Positions 23,859 through 31,757 of a stretch of 64,000 nucleotides of DNA are shown here, one piece after another. The DNA is taken from NCBI GenBank assembly GCA_938030895.1, contig CALHIV010000011.1, forward strand, positions 124,001 through 188,000. The letters run 5' to 3'. The stretch's first letter is position 1. Every line of letters starts with the position of its first letter. The stretch comes from an uncultured Nitrososphaerales archaeon. GTDB taxonomy: Archaea; Thermoproteota; Nitrososphaeria; Nitrososphaerales; Nitrosocaldaceae. The notes under the pieces were generated by a model. The model was not told the DNA's origin, ran no database searches, and saw nothing but the letters and a program-made list of their open reading frames with translations. The translations under genes were made by a program, and so were the position numbers.

Positions 23859-24485
23859 ATGTTCACAGGGATAGTCAAGTGCATGGGCATAGTTGAGGAT
23901 GTAAGGATCAACGAGAGGGAGGGGAGTGCCCTAACCCTTACCATAGATATAAGGGATCTGGCTGCTAGAGTTGGTATAGGGGATAGCATATCAGTAAATG
24001 GTGTATGCCTAACTGTAGTATCTATAGATGGTAACAAGGCTAAATTCAATCTTATAGGTGAGACCATCAAGAGAACTAATCTAGGGGCATTGAAGAGAGG
24101 AGATAGGGTTAACTTGGAGCCTAGTCTAAGGGTAGGGGATACCATGGATGGACACTTTGTACTTGGGCATATAGATGGTGTTGGGAGGATAGTCGAGAGG
24201 AGGGAGGGGAGGGATCAGGTATTAATGGGTATAGGGGTTGATGGCGACCTGATGAGGTATATAGCAATGAAGGGTTCTGTTGCTGTCGATGGTGTGAGCC
24301 TCACGGTTGCTGGCGTGAACGATAAAGACGATGTATTCTATGTAGCACTCATACCCCATACCCTAGAGGTAACTACACTGGGCTTCAAGGGTGAAGGAGA
24401 TACAGTCAATATAGAGATTGATATCCTTGCTAGATACCTTGCAAATCTCCTGAAGCATACCAATATAGTAGTAGATACAAAATAA
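23859..24485 (+). CDS. ribE: Riboflavin synthase, alpha-type
   Basis: Dismutation of 6,7-dimethyl-8-ribityllumazine to riboflavin. It has 208 residues, two lumazine-binding beta barrels of about 97 residues. The first begins MFTGIVKCMGIV (1-12), with DSISVNGVCLTVV (47-59) and LKRGDRVNLEPSL; the second has DGHFVLGHIDGVG (about 91-104), GSVAVDGVSLTV and LIPHTLEVT. This is the trimeric RibC/RibE type found in bacteria and eukaryotes, rather than the archaeal RibC fold. It is first of the tightly spaced rib genes (15 nt to ribB). Start ATG 23859. Confidence 0.92.
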   Translation: MFTGIVKCMGIVEDVRINEREGSALTLTIDIRDLAARVGIGDSISVNGVCLTVVSIDGNKAKFNLIGETIKRTNLGALKRGDRVNLEPSLRVGDTMDGHFVLGHIDGVGRIVERREGRDQVLMGIGVDGDLMRYIAMKGSVAVDGVSLTVAGVNDKDDVFYVALIPHTLEVTTLGFKGEGDTVNIEIDILARYLANLLKHTNIVVDTK

Positions 24486-24500
24486 TTAGTAAGATTTATA

Positions 24501-25199
24501 ATGCTATCGCTCAGCAAGATTGATATGGGATCAAGCCTTGGGGAGGCTATCGATGCATTAAGGAAGGGCAGGTTTGTACTACTCCATGATGGCAAGGAGA
24601 GAGAGGATGAGGTTGATATGCTCATCCCTGCTCAGTTCGTCACCCCAAGGAGCATCGCCACAATGCGTAGAGATGCTGGAGGGCTGATATGCCTAGCATT
24701 AGGCTACAATATTGCAAGTAGATTAGGTCTGCTCTACATGCATGATCTCCTCAACATAGCCCTGAATGGTAGGCTTAGGGATATAATATCCACATGCTCG
24801 CCCTATGGTGATAGACCCGCATTCTCAATAACCATAAATCACAAGGATACTTACACAGGAGTAACAGATAGGGATAGGGCATTGACCATATCAAGTATGG
24901 CTAGGGTAGCAGAGTCAGTGCTAAATGGGGGGGATGGGGTAGCAGAGTTCATAACCTCGTTCAGATCCCCAGGCCATGTACCGCTGCTCATAGCAGCTAA
25001 TAACCTGCTCAAGGAGAGGAGGGGGCATACAGAGATGGCTATATATATGGCAGAGAAGGCTGGGCTCCTCCCTGTAGTGGCAATATGCGAGATGCTCGAC
25101 TCAACAACTTATACTGCGCTCTCATTTGAGAAGGCAAATAAGTATGCTGATGAACATGGTCTATGCATACTCGATGCATCAACTCTTATGGCTGAGTAG
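24501..25199 (+). CDS. ribB: 3,4-dihydroxy-2-butanone-4-phosphate synthase
   Basis: Makes the C4 unit for lumazine synthesis from ribulose 5-phosphate, 232 residues. Motifs include AIDALRKGRFVLLHDG with KEREDEVD (about 33-40), the metal site GLICLAL, CSPYGDRPAFSIT, YTGVTDRDRALTI, FRSPGHVPLLIA (about 155-166) and RRGHTEMAIYMAEKAGL with its catalytic His and Glu. All appear intact. It lies between ribE and ribH, with 25 nt to the latter. Start ATG 24501. It is not fused to GTP cyclohydrolase II, in line with the separate GCH III here. Confidence 0.93.
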   Translation: MLSLSKIDMGSSLGEAIDALRKGRFVLLHDGKEREDEVDMLIPAQFVTPRSIATMRRDAGGLICLALGYNIASRLGLLYMHDLLNIALNGRLRDIISTCSPYGDRPAFSITINHKDTYTGVTDRDRALTISSMARVAESVLNGGDGVAEFITSFRSPGHVPLLIAANNLLKERRGHTEMAIYMAEKAGLLPVVAICEMLDSTTYTALSFEKANKYADEHGLCILDASTLMAE

Positions 25200-25224
25200 A
25201 GTGATACTTGCGTGATTATGGGTT

Positions 25225-25704
25225 ATGAGCAACCCTAATAATGATGTTGTTAGGCTTGGGATAGTCATAGCTGAGTTCAATAGCGAGATAACATCAAGCA
25301 TGCTTGAGAGAGCATGTAACCATGCTAGGGAGTTGAATGCAGAGGTCAAGTACATATGCTATGTACCAGGTACATTCGATATACCGTTATTTGTAGCAGA
25401 TCTCTTGAAGAGGGATGATGTGGATGCTGTGGTAACCCTTGGAGCTGTCATCAAAGGGGAGACCCTCCATGATGAGGTAGTAGCATTCAACGCATCTAGG
25501 CTTATAGCAGATCTCGCATTGAAGTATGGCAAGCCAGTTGCATTGGGTATCTCTGGCCCTGGGATGAGTTATGAGCAGGCAGTGGATAGGATAAACCCGG
25601 TATCCACCAGAGCCGTTACTGCTGCAGTTAATATGGTGAAGAGGTTCAGGACGCTCAAGAGCATAGACTCTAATACTAGGGAGGGTACAGTAGTGATAAG
25701 ATAG
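25225..25704 (+). CDS. ribH: 6,7-dimethyl-8-ribityllumazine synthase
   Basis: Condenses the butanone phosphate with 5-amino-6-ribitylaminouracil, 159 residues. Motifs: LGIVIAEFNSEIT (11-23), YVPGTFDIPL (48-57), VVTLGAVIKGETLHDEVV (about 70-88, with the catalytic His in LHDE), LGISGPGMSYEQAVDR and TRAVTAAVNM. The sheet of icosahedral or pentameric lumazine synthase is evident. Its partner ribE is two genes upstream, and GTP cyclohydrolase III starts 20 nt downstream. Start ATG 25225. Confidence 0.93.
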   Translation: MSNPNNDVVRLGIVIAEFNSEITSSMLERACNHARELNAEVKYICYVPGTFDIPLFVADLLKRDDVDAVVTLGAVIKGETLHDEVVAFNASRLIADLALKYGKPVALGISGPGMSYEQAVDRINPVSTRAVTAAVNMVKRFRTLKSIDSNTREGTVVIR

Positions 25705-25724
25705 TAAGGAGTAGGTGTAGCAAC

Positions 25725-26576
25725 ATGATCCAGATCACACTTGTAAGACTTGAAGGTTATGGACCATGGACAGCAACCCTTGGTAGCGATAGAGAGTATA
25801 GACTACAGATACTCCAGTCTAGACTCTATAGTGATATTCAGGAGCAGTTTGCAAAGAGGAATGGATTGGTATTCTTCAACAGGTTCGATGAGATGTTCAG
25901 TGTAAGTAATGGTATAAGTGTAGAGGAGCATAGGAGCATACTGGATGTTATAACCACATCTTACGATCTGAAGATGAGTATGAGGATAGGCATTGGTGAG
26001 ACACCTTACAAGGCCCATGAGAGGGCAATAAGAGCGAGTAGGATGGTGAGCAATGGACTGTTCGTATCAGATAGTTTAGGAGGAGAGGGAGATGCCTATA
26101 ATAAGAGTGATGATGGTTTAGTGCAGATAATGCATATAGATGTGGATGGCTCAACTACGGATGTTAGTTCTAGGCTGATGCCATATGATATATCGCTCTT
26201 GGTGATGAGGCTGCACCTTGAGTTAGCGGAGAGGTTCTTGAAGAGAGGCGCACTAACATTCTTCCTAGGCGGGGATAACTTCATGGTAGTATCGAGTAGG
26301 ATAGGCAAGGAGGAGGTTGAGGAGACCATCAAACATGTTATGGCAAGTACATCTGTTAGGCTGAAGTGTGGAATAGGTATAGCTAGAGAGGCTAGGAGTG
26401 CTGCAATGCTTGCAACCAAGGCATTGGATAGCATAAGGGAGATGAGGAAGAGTAGTATGATGATGAATAGTAAGAAGAATGAAGGCGATACTGCTAATAT
26501 GGGTATCATAAGCCATGGTTCTGAAGGGTTTAGTGTTAATGGTCCTGTAAGTGTGGTTGAGTTGAGTTGCTTATAA
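25725..26576 (+). CDS. GTP cyclohydrolase III (ArfA-type)
   Basis: Opens GTP to the formamidopyrimidine nucleotide (FAPy) at the start of archaeal riboflavin and F420 synthesis. It has 283 residues, starting with MIQITLVRLEGYGPWTATLG. The body is two GGDEF/cyclase-like halves with a duplicated beta-alpha-beta core: RNGLVFFNRFDEMFSVSNG (about 44-62) and ALTFFLGGDNFMVVSS (about 180-195), each contributing nucleotide and Mg ligands. MRIGIGET and KCGIGIARE are equivalent turns in the repeat. The N-terminal signature is close to Methanocaldococcus GCH III. It overlaps the amidohydrolase by 10 nt (TTG 26567), showing translational coupling. Confidence 0.88.
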   Translation: MIQITLVRLEGYGPWTATLGSDREYRLQILQSRLYSDIQEQFAKRNGLVFFNRFDEMFSVSNGISVEEHRSILDVITTSYDLKMSMRIGIGETPYKAHERAIRASRMVSNGLFVSDSLGGEGDAYNKSDDGLVQIMHIDVDGSTTDVSSRLMPYDISLLVMRLHLELAERFLKRGALTFFLGGDNFMVVSSRIGKEEVEETIKHVMASTSVRLKCGIGIAREARSAAMLATKALDSIREMRKSSMMMNSKKNEGDTANMGIISHGSEGFSVNGPVSVVELSCL

Positions 26577-27805
26577 GGATAAGGAATATTAGCATGCTAT
26601 ATGGTAGCAGTCTTGAGTTCATACAGGGAGCAAGTGTAGTTGTAGATGACTCTACTGGCATTATACATGCGGTTGAGAGGAGTAGAGCGAATACCCTTGA
26701 TGCGGATACCAGCATAGATGGCGAAGGTCTACTCATGATGCCATCGTTCATAAACTCACATACCCATATAGCAGACTCTATAGCAAAGGATGTGACCTAT
26801 AGCCTAGGGTTAAATTTCAATGAGAGCATACACCCAGTATCTGGGGTGAAGAGGAGGGTATTGAATGAGAGTAAGAGGGAACATATAATGCACTTCATGA
26901 GATCATCAGCCTCTGCAATGCTCAAGAAGGGTATAACTATGTTCATAGACTTCAGGGAGCAGGGGCTTAACGGGGTTGATATGTTGAGGGAGGGTATGGA
27001 GGGGCTACCGATAAGGTATCTAGTATTGGGTAGGGTTGAGCACTATAACTATTCAAGTGATGATGAACCCCTCCCAAAGGATGCTCTGGACGAGGCTGTT
27101 AAAGTTATAGATGGAGCAGATGGATTCGGATTGAGTGGAGCAAATGAGTATAGTAGTAGGGCATTGGAGCAGCTATCTATGCTAGCAAAGGCAAGGGGCA
27201 AGGTATTCGGCATGCATGCATGCGAGTCAGAAGAGTCTCAAGCATACTCTATGAAGAGGTTTGGCATGAGCGAAGTTAGTAGAGTGATGAGGGTAGCGAG
27301 ACCAGACTTTCTAGTACATATGACCGTTGCTAGCGATGATGATCTTAGGTTGGTTGCATCAGAGGGGGTAAGAGGGATAGTTGTATGCCCAAGGGCAAAT
27401 GCCGTGCTTGGGGTAGGTATCCCAAGGGTATGGGATATGTTAAGGCTAGGGTGTAACGTTGCTATAGGAACGGATAATGTGATGCTCAACTCTCCAGATA
27501 TATTCAGGGAGATGGATTACCTCTGGAAGATCTCAAGGGTGATGCATAAAGGCTACGGTGATTGTAAGGGTATAGATGCTAGAGAGATACTTAAGATGGC
27601 TACTGTAAACCCTGCAAGGATATTCAGGCTAGATAGATTAGGATATCTTGCAGAAGGCATGTATGCAGATGCACTATTCATAGATAAGTATAGTGTCGAT
27701 ATAGCGCCTATGCATAACCCCTATGTAGCGATAGTGCATAGAGCAGATGAGTCTAGTATAATGGCTGTGATGCTTAATGGCAGGATAGTACATGGTAGAT
27801 TATGA
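26567..27805 (+). CDS. Amidohydrolase (cytosine/guanine deaminase type) inside the riboflavin operon
   Basis: 412 residues from TTG 26567, which preserves the first beta strand; ATG 26594 is the alternative but would cut it. The metal and acid residues of the COG0402 deaminases are present: HTH (65-67), His217 in GMHACE with Glu220 (HxxE), His251 in LVHMTV, and Asp303 in IGTD. The HxxE pattern is that of deaminases, not of ureases or dihydroorotases. The gene overlaps GTP cyclohydrolase III and the reductase (ATGA), which strongly suggests a riboflavin-pathway step. The archaeal pathway needs both a deformylase (ArfB) and a pyrimidine deaminase, and neither is elsewhere in this cluster. I favour the deaminase. 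Confidence 0.72.
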   Translation: MLIRIRNISMLYGSSLEFIQGASVVVDDSTGIIHAVERSRANTLDADTSIDGEGLLMMPSFINSHTHIADSIAKDVTYSLGLNFNESIHPVSGVKRRVLNESKREHIMHFMRSSASAMLKKGITMFIDFREQGLNGVDMLREGMEGLPIRYLVLGRVEHYNYSSDDEPLPKDALDEAVKVIDGADGFGLSGANEYSSRALEQLSMLAKARGKVFGMHACESEESQAYSMKRFGMSEVSRVMRVARPDFLVHMTVASDDDLRLVASEGVRGIVVCPRANAVLGVGIPRVWDMLRLGCNVAIGTDNVMLNSPDIFREMDYLWKISRVMHKGYGDCKGIDAREILKMATVNPARIFRLDRLGYLAEGMYADALFIDKYSVDIAPMHNPYVAIVHRADESSIMAVMLNGRIVHGRL

Positions 27806-28521
27806 GTAGCATATGGAGAGGTAAGAATATGCCCAATACTGGTAGATCTTGTATGGATAGGCCTTATGTTATAATCAATGCAGCGATGAGTATTGATGGC
27901 AAGATAGCAAGCATATGCAATGACTCAAGACTCTCATCAAAGCATGATCTTGTAAGAGTACATAGGCTTAGAAGCAGTGTAGATGCTGTGATGGTTGGTA
28001 TAAATACAGTACTCATGGACGATCCCATGCTCAACGTAAGGTATGCTGAAGCCAAGGAGAGGGTTAGAGATCCAACAAGGGTGGTAGTTGATAGCCATGC
28101 CAGGATAAGCCTTACATCAAAGATAATGAGCACATGCAAGAGCATACCAACTATAGTAGCAGTATCTGAGAAGGCAAGTACCGCTAATGTAAGGAGATTA
28201 ATGGATATGGGGGCAACTGTTATCATAGCAGGTAAGGATAGGGTAGATCTATGCATGCTACTCCAGAGGTTGAAGGGTATTGGCATGGAGAAGGTCTTGG
28301 TTGAGGGGGGAGGGGAACTGAACTGGTCACTCCTGAGGGAGGGGTTGGTCGATGAGTTGGTGGTAACTATAGCGCCCATAGTACTAGGAGGTAGAGTAGC
28401 AAAGACACTGGTTGAGGGTGAAGGCTTCTCTAGCATAGATCATGCTATTAGGCTATCATTGGTAGAGGTTAAAAGGATGGATGGGGGTGATGAGGTTATA
28501 CTACACTACAGAGTTATGTGA
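27802..28521 (+). CDS. Diaminohydroxyphosphoribosylaminopyrimidine reductase (ArfC / RibD C-domain type)
   Basis: Reduces the ribosyl to the ribityl side chain of the pyrimidine intermediate, using NADPH. It has 239 residues. Motifs: VIINAAMSIDGKIA (23-36), RSSVDAVMVGINTVLMDDPMLNVR (about 57-80), TRVVVDSHARI, KVLVEGGGELNWSLL (about 162-176) and DELVVTIAPIVLGG. This is the single-domain dihydrofolate reductase-like enzyme of archaea, without the bacterial deaminase half, so a separate deaminase is required. Start ATG 27802 overlaps the amidohydrolase stop by 4 nt. It is the last gene in the cluster, convergent with TFE. Confidence 0.88.
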   Translation: MSSIWRGKNMPNTGRSCMDRPYVIINAAMSIDGKIASICNDSRLSSKHDLVRVHRLRSSVDAVMVGINTVLMDDPMLNVRYAEAKERVRDPTRVVVDSHARISLTSKIMSTCKSIPTIVAVSEKASTANVRRLMDMGATVIIAGKDRVDLCMLLQRLKGIGMEKVLVEGGGELNWSLLREGLVDELVVTIAPIVLGGRVAKTLVEGEGFSSIDHAIRLSLVEVKRMDGGDEVILHYRVM

Positions 28522-28551
28522 TATGCTACATGCAATATCTGCCGATATCTT

Positions 28552-29073
28552 TCATCTAGTACCATTACCATTCTTCTGTAACTCACTACTCAACTCTTCT
28601 ATCTTTGCTATGATAGCCTCTTTGAGAGTTGAGTTGTCTGCTAGGTTGAGTGGTGCCTTGCATGATGGGCATCTGAAGAATGCATCCACTGCTTGATCAA
28701 ATGTTAGCCTTGGGCAAGCATAGTTACCACAATGGTAGAACTGGTTGCTCTCCTCATAATGTAGTCTTATCTTCAATCTCTCTAGGATCTTGCGCTTCTG
28801 CCCATCAATGAATGTATCAACGTTATCCCTCTTGACCCTCCACCTATACACAAACCAGCCCTTCTTCTCATCCCTAACCCTTATACCTATTATGAGCGCC
28901 TTGCTGAAGAGATCGTAGAGTACTTTCCTAACGGTATTTATCTTCAAGCCTGTAGCACTAGCTATCTCCTCATCCGTAGTATCTTCGTTGTTGAGTAGTG
29001 CTCTAGCAACCCTGACATAATCCTCCCCTCCTAGAAGATGTGCTATCTTTACAAATGTATCCTCATACTCCAT
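28552..29073 (-). CDS. tfe: Transcription factor E alpha subunit (TFE)
   Basis: General transcription factor that assists promoter opening with TBP and TFB. About 173 residues when started at ATG 29073. An in-frame extension to 29136 adds 21 residues unlike TFE. The N-terminal extended winged helix is LGGEDYVRVARALLNNEDTTDEEIASATGLKINTVRKVLYDL, followed by the linker and basic helix (GQKRKILERLKIRL). The zinc ribbon is CGNYACPRLTFDQAVDAFFRCPSC (about 122-145). The first knuckle is spaced CxxxxC, unlike the usual CxxxC-type pair. Convergent to the riboflavin operon. Confidence 0.85.
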   Translation of the reverse strand: MEYEDTFVKIAHLLGGEDYVRVARALLNNEDTTDEEIASATGLKINTVRKVLYDLFSKALIIGIRVRDEKKGWFVYRWRVKRDNVDTFIDGQKRKILERLKIRLHYEESNQFYHCGNYACPRLTFDQAVDAFFRCPSCKAPLNLADNSTLKEAIIAKIEELSSELQKNGNGTR

Positions 29074-29136
29074 AATTATATATTGGCTATCTCCATTATT
29101 ATGCCTTTGGTATAGCATAATACAATAAGAACTCAT

Positions 29137-29732
29137 CCCATATTACCAATAACCAATGATGTGAATTGAAGGCTGATCTCTGCATAGACTCGAATTCTTG
29201 CCATATTATAACTCCAGAACTATGCTATATTATGCTATATTATATTATGCTATACTATTGTTATAAGACAGCTTGCAATGGCACTCATGCTAGTATAGTA
29301 GGATCATAATCGTGCTAGATTTACGCATATACATAACCATCCAAGTGATAGATGTACAGGTTACCATACCATTAACCAACCTCAGTTCAGTATCTCAATC
29401 TAAGAATAAGTAGGCTTTAGATATAGAAGTGGCAATTCAGGAGCGTGCTGGTTGTATGCTATGTAGTAGAGCACTCTAGCATAGGTATAACGCTGCAAAT
29501 ATTTGTAAGGCAATCTATATTATATCTAGATATCCTTCCTCCTCTCCTCCCTCTCCTTACTCGATCCCTCAACTCATCCAAATTCCTATAGAGGATGATT
29601 CGCACCCATACCATGTATCAACGATCACCCATAACATATCATTCAACGAGCCTCTGTAAGAGGATCTTTCCACTATATTATAGCGAATTGCTTAGAGTAT
29701 ATCGATATTGATATCGGTATTGATATTGATAT
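29137..29732. other. Large intergenic region upstream of tRNA-Gln and TFE
   Basis: About 600 bp with no convincing gene. A TATATTATGC tract is at about 29220-29255. A GATATTG tandem lies at about 29703-29735, next to the tRNA 3' end. The longest small ORF on the minus strand (about 50 codons near 29470-29620) is basic and low in complexity, and I did not call it. A non-coding RNA here is possible but I see no recognised pattern. Confidence 0.4.
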
Positions 29733-29867
29733 TGGTAGCCCGGCCCAGATTCGAACTGGGGTCTGGGGCTCCAAAGGCCCCCATGCTTGGCCGCTACACT
29801 CGGCGAGTATAGATATCATCATTCTGTATTACACACGCTAATCTAATACTATACTCTCCACCGGGCT
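29733..29867 (-). tRNA. tRNA-Gln (TTG) with a 59-nt intron in the D-arm
   Basis: Reading the minus strand, the acceptor AGCCCGG (29867-29861) pairs with CCGGGCT (29743-29737), then discriminator A 29736 and an encoded CCA (29735-29733). The T arm is CCCAG-TTCGAAT-CTGGG. The anticodon stem GGGGC/GCCCC encloses CTTTGGA, so the anticodon TTG (29774-29772) reads Gln. The D-arm is interrupted after position 10 by a 59-nt intron (29857-29799). A bulge-helix-bulge can be drawn: helix CGGT/GCCG with bulges GGA and AGT, then an 8-bp intron stem GAGTATAG/CTATACTC. The spliced D-arm GGTGTAGCGGCCAAGC is standard for archaeal tRNA-Gln. Confidence 0.88.
29799..29857 (-). other. Noncanonical tRNA intron (D-arm, position 10/11)
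   Basis: Its ends sit in 3-nt bulges GGA (cut after GG) and AGT (cut after AG). The intron folds into an 8-bp stem with a 35-nt loop. The helix between the bulges pairs the 5' exon with the intron 3' end. Position 10/11 is far from the canonical 37/38, so an endonuclease with relaxed specificity is implied. Confidence 0.7.
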
Positions 29868-29868
29868 G

Positions 29869-29875
29869 CCGGGCT
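29869..29875 (-). repeat. Second copy of the tRNA-Gln acceptor strand in the leader
   Basis: AGCCCGG recurs one base upstream of the mature 5' end. It could pair with the 3' acceptor strand in the precursor and compete with correct folding, or be a trace of local duplication. The inner copy is the real 5' end because only it continues into the TGG of positions 8-10. Confidence 0.7.
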
Positions 29876-29959
29876 ATTCTTCATCTTCATCCTCTCATTA
29901 ATAATCTTTAATCATAGGCTTGATGCAAAGGCTTTATTACTCTTATCTCATAATCCTTC

Positions 29960-31111
29960 ATGTTGAAGGTCATTGTGTATGGCTTGAGCACTGAAGGTTA
30001 CAACATAGCAAGGAGCCTATCACTGAAGGGCCTAGATGTGTCCATGGTAGATGAATCAAAGGGCATGGCCTTATCTGTGAAGGCTGAGATGGCCATGGCT
30101 TACTCTACTGTAAATGCGTTGATGGAGGATGAGCCATTGCTTGGATTAGAGCCTGAAGGTCTGGCTATGGCAAACGCAGATCATGTATTCTTTGTACCAA
30201 AGATAAGGAAGGTTGCTCAGGATGCGAAGGTAGAGATTGCAGGTAAGTTTAGGAGTATGGCGAATCACCTTAGGAGGGGCTCATCAATAATATACTGTAT
30301 ACCAACTGGGATAGGAGGGAACAAGGAGATGATCGATATTCTAGAGCATGTTACAAATATGAAGGTTAACGATGATATAAACTACTACTATATGCCTATA
30401 GCGACAGACGCCCTAGGCTATGTTATAGGCTCAAACTCTATGAAGGAGGATCAGGGAATATACAGGATCATCGAGTATGTCACAGATAGCAACGCAAGGA
30501 TGAGTATGATGGATATACCCTCAGCGGAGATACTCTATGCAAATAGAGTGTTATCCCATTATATACCACTCATAACAGCATTCGAACTATGCAGGGGTAT
30601 AAGTAATGATACACGTGGCATGCTGAGGGAGGAAGAAGGACTTAGAGAACTCTTCATGGATGATGTTGCCTCAAGCCTATTCGACCTCTACATCTTCTCA
30701 AACTCTATAGAGAGTAATACACTAACACATATAATAAATAACTGTATAAGGGCTCTAGAGTCATACTCCAAGTATCTCGTGGACGAGGTTAGGCTACTCC
30801 TCAAGAGGAGAGATCTTAGGGCGAGCAAGTGTAAGATAGCTATAGCATGGAGTATAGATAGCAATGAGATGAGAAGTAGCAAGATAATGATGCTCTCATT
30901 ACTCTCATCTAGGCTTAGGGATTACATAGGGGACGTTGAGGTACTCAAAGGTACTTCCCATTTTGAGATTTATGATGATAGAACTATAATCATACTTGCA
31001 TGTTCAAGATCGGATTATGAGAGGTTGAAGGATAGTAGAGATAAGGGTAGGAGTATAGGGAGGGATTCGGTGATAGTCAAGGCAAACCCACTCTGCGAGG
31101 TTGTAGAGTAG
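29960..31111 (+). CDS. Degenerate nucleotide-sugar dehydrogenase-like protein
   Basis: 383 residues with an N-terminal Rossmann start VIVYGLSTEGYNIA (4-17) and VSMVDES (27-33). The next part follows the UDP-glucose/ManNAcA dehydrogenase pattern: a CIPTGIGGNKEMIDILEH segment (about 112-130), YYYMPIATD and a dimer helix SAEILYANRVLSHYIPLITAFELCR. The GxGxxG loop is reduced to GLSTEG, the usual catalytic Cys loop is not evident, and a third domain is irregular (KMIMLSLLSSRLRDYI). It could have lost activity or changed substrate. Start ATG 29960. The following 70 bp are a simple tandem repeat. Confidence 0.5.
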   Translation: MLKVIVYGLSTEGYNIARSLSLKGLDVSMVDESKGMALSVKAEMAMAYSTVNALMEDEPLLGLEPEGLAMANADHVFFVPKIRKVAQDAKVEIAGKFRSMANHLRRGSSIIYCIPTGIGGNKEMIDILEHVTNMKVNDDINYYYMPIATDALGYVIGSNSMKEDQGIYRIIEYVTDSNARMSMMDIPSAEILYANRVLSHYIPLITAFELCRGISNDTRGMLREEEGLRELFMDDVASSLFDLYIFSNSIESNTLTHIINNCIRALESYSKYLVDEVRLLLKRRDLRASKCKIAIAWSIDSNEMRSSKIMMLSLLSSRLRDYIGDVEVLKGTSHFEIYDDRTIIILACSRSDYERLKDSRDKGRSIGRDSVIVKANPLCEVVE

Positions 31112-31181
31112 TAGCAGCAGTATAGTAGTATAGTATAGTAGCAGTATAGTAGCAGTATAGTATAGCAGTATAGTAGCAAGG
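31112..31181. repeat. Tandem AGTATAGTAGC-type simple repeat
   Basis: Between the stop at 31111 and the grpE promoter, units of AGTATAG and AGTAGC alternate for about 70 nt. It is non-coding and looks slippage-generated. The grpE TATA-like sequence GTTTATAG at about 31187 lies just after it. Confidence 0.6.
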
Positions 31182-31208
31182 TTTAGGTTTATAGCCAACA
31201 TTATAAAG

Positions 31209-31757
31209 ATGAGTACTATGAGCAATGAGAATGATGCTAAGAGCAACGATGAGGCCATTGAGGATCCCAGCAAGGTTGAGATGCTCAAGAATGCGTTGAA
31301 GGAGTATGAGAGCAAGTACAAGTACCTCCTTGCAGATTACGATAACTATAGGAAGAGGGTTGAGAGGGAAGCAGAGTATAGGGTAAGGCAGAGCATAGAG
31401 TCATTCGTACTTAAACTGCTCAACCTTAGGGATGATTTTGTAAGGGCTATAGATGCTACGAAGAAGAGTAATGCAGTTGATAAGCATGTAGTTGAGGGGC
31501 TAGAAGGTGTGCTGAAGAACCTCGATGGCATACTCAAGGATGCTGGGATCATGGAGATCCCTGCTGTAGGGAAGGAGTTCAACCCAAATCTGCATGAGGC
31601 TGTATCCTTCATCTATAATTCTGAACTGCCAGATCTAACCATAACCAATGAGATAAGGAAGGGTTACATGATGAATGATAGAGTAATAAGACCCAGTCTT
31701 GTAGAGGTATCTAGAAGACCTACACAAGAAGAGAGAGGAGGTGATTCAAATGAGTAA
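31209..31757 (+). CDS. grpE: GrpE, nucleotide exchange factor of DnaK
   Basis: 182 residues, with ATG 31209 or 31218. An acidic disordered N-terminus is followed by a long helix [27 protein letters not shown] (about 38-62) and the beta domain with [19 protein letters not shown] (about 116-135), [20 protein letters not shown] (about 151-170). All are GrpE signatures. Upstream is a TATA-like GTTTATAG, 24 nt before the start. It leads the chaperone cluster. The coding end carries the dnaK ribosome-binding site and start region (next entry). Confidence 0.9.
   Translation: MSTMSNENDAKSNDEAIEDPSKVEMLKNALKEYESKYKYLLADYDNYRKRVEREAEYRVRQSIESFVLKLLNLRDDFVRAIDATKKSNAVDKHVVEGLEGVLKNLDGILKDAGIMEIPAVGKEFNPNLHEAVSFIYNSELPDLTITNEIRKGYMMNDRVIRPSLVEVSRRPTQEERGGDSNE
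31736..31743 (+). promoter_or_regulatory. Strong Shine-Dalgarno for dnaK inside grpE
   Basis: GGAGGTGA lies within the last codons of grpE, about 6 nt before ATG 31750. It matches the 3' end of archaeal 16S rRNA and decides the start of dnaK at 31750 over the in-frame GTG at 31741. Translation of the two genes is coupled. Confidence 0.75.

Noticed and set aside
29470-29620. Minus-strand ORF of about 50 codons upstream of tRNA-Gln
   Set aside because: It is basic and low in complexity, lacks a promoter and has no recognisable motif.
29869-29875. First AGCCCGG copy as the tRNA-Gln 5' end
   Set aside because: It is followed by CAGCC, not by the T8-G9 expected after the acceptor, so the inner copy is used.
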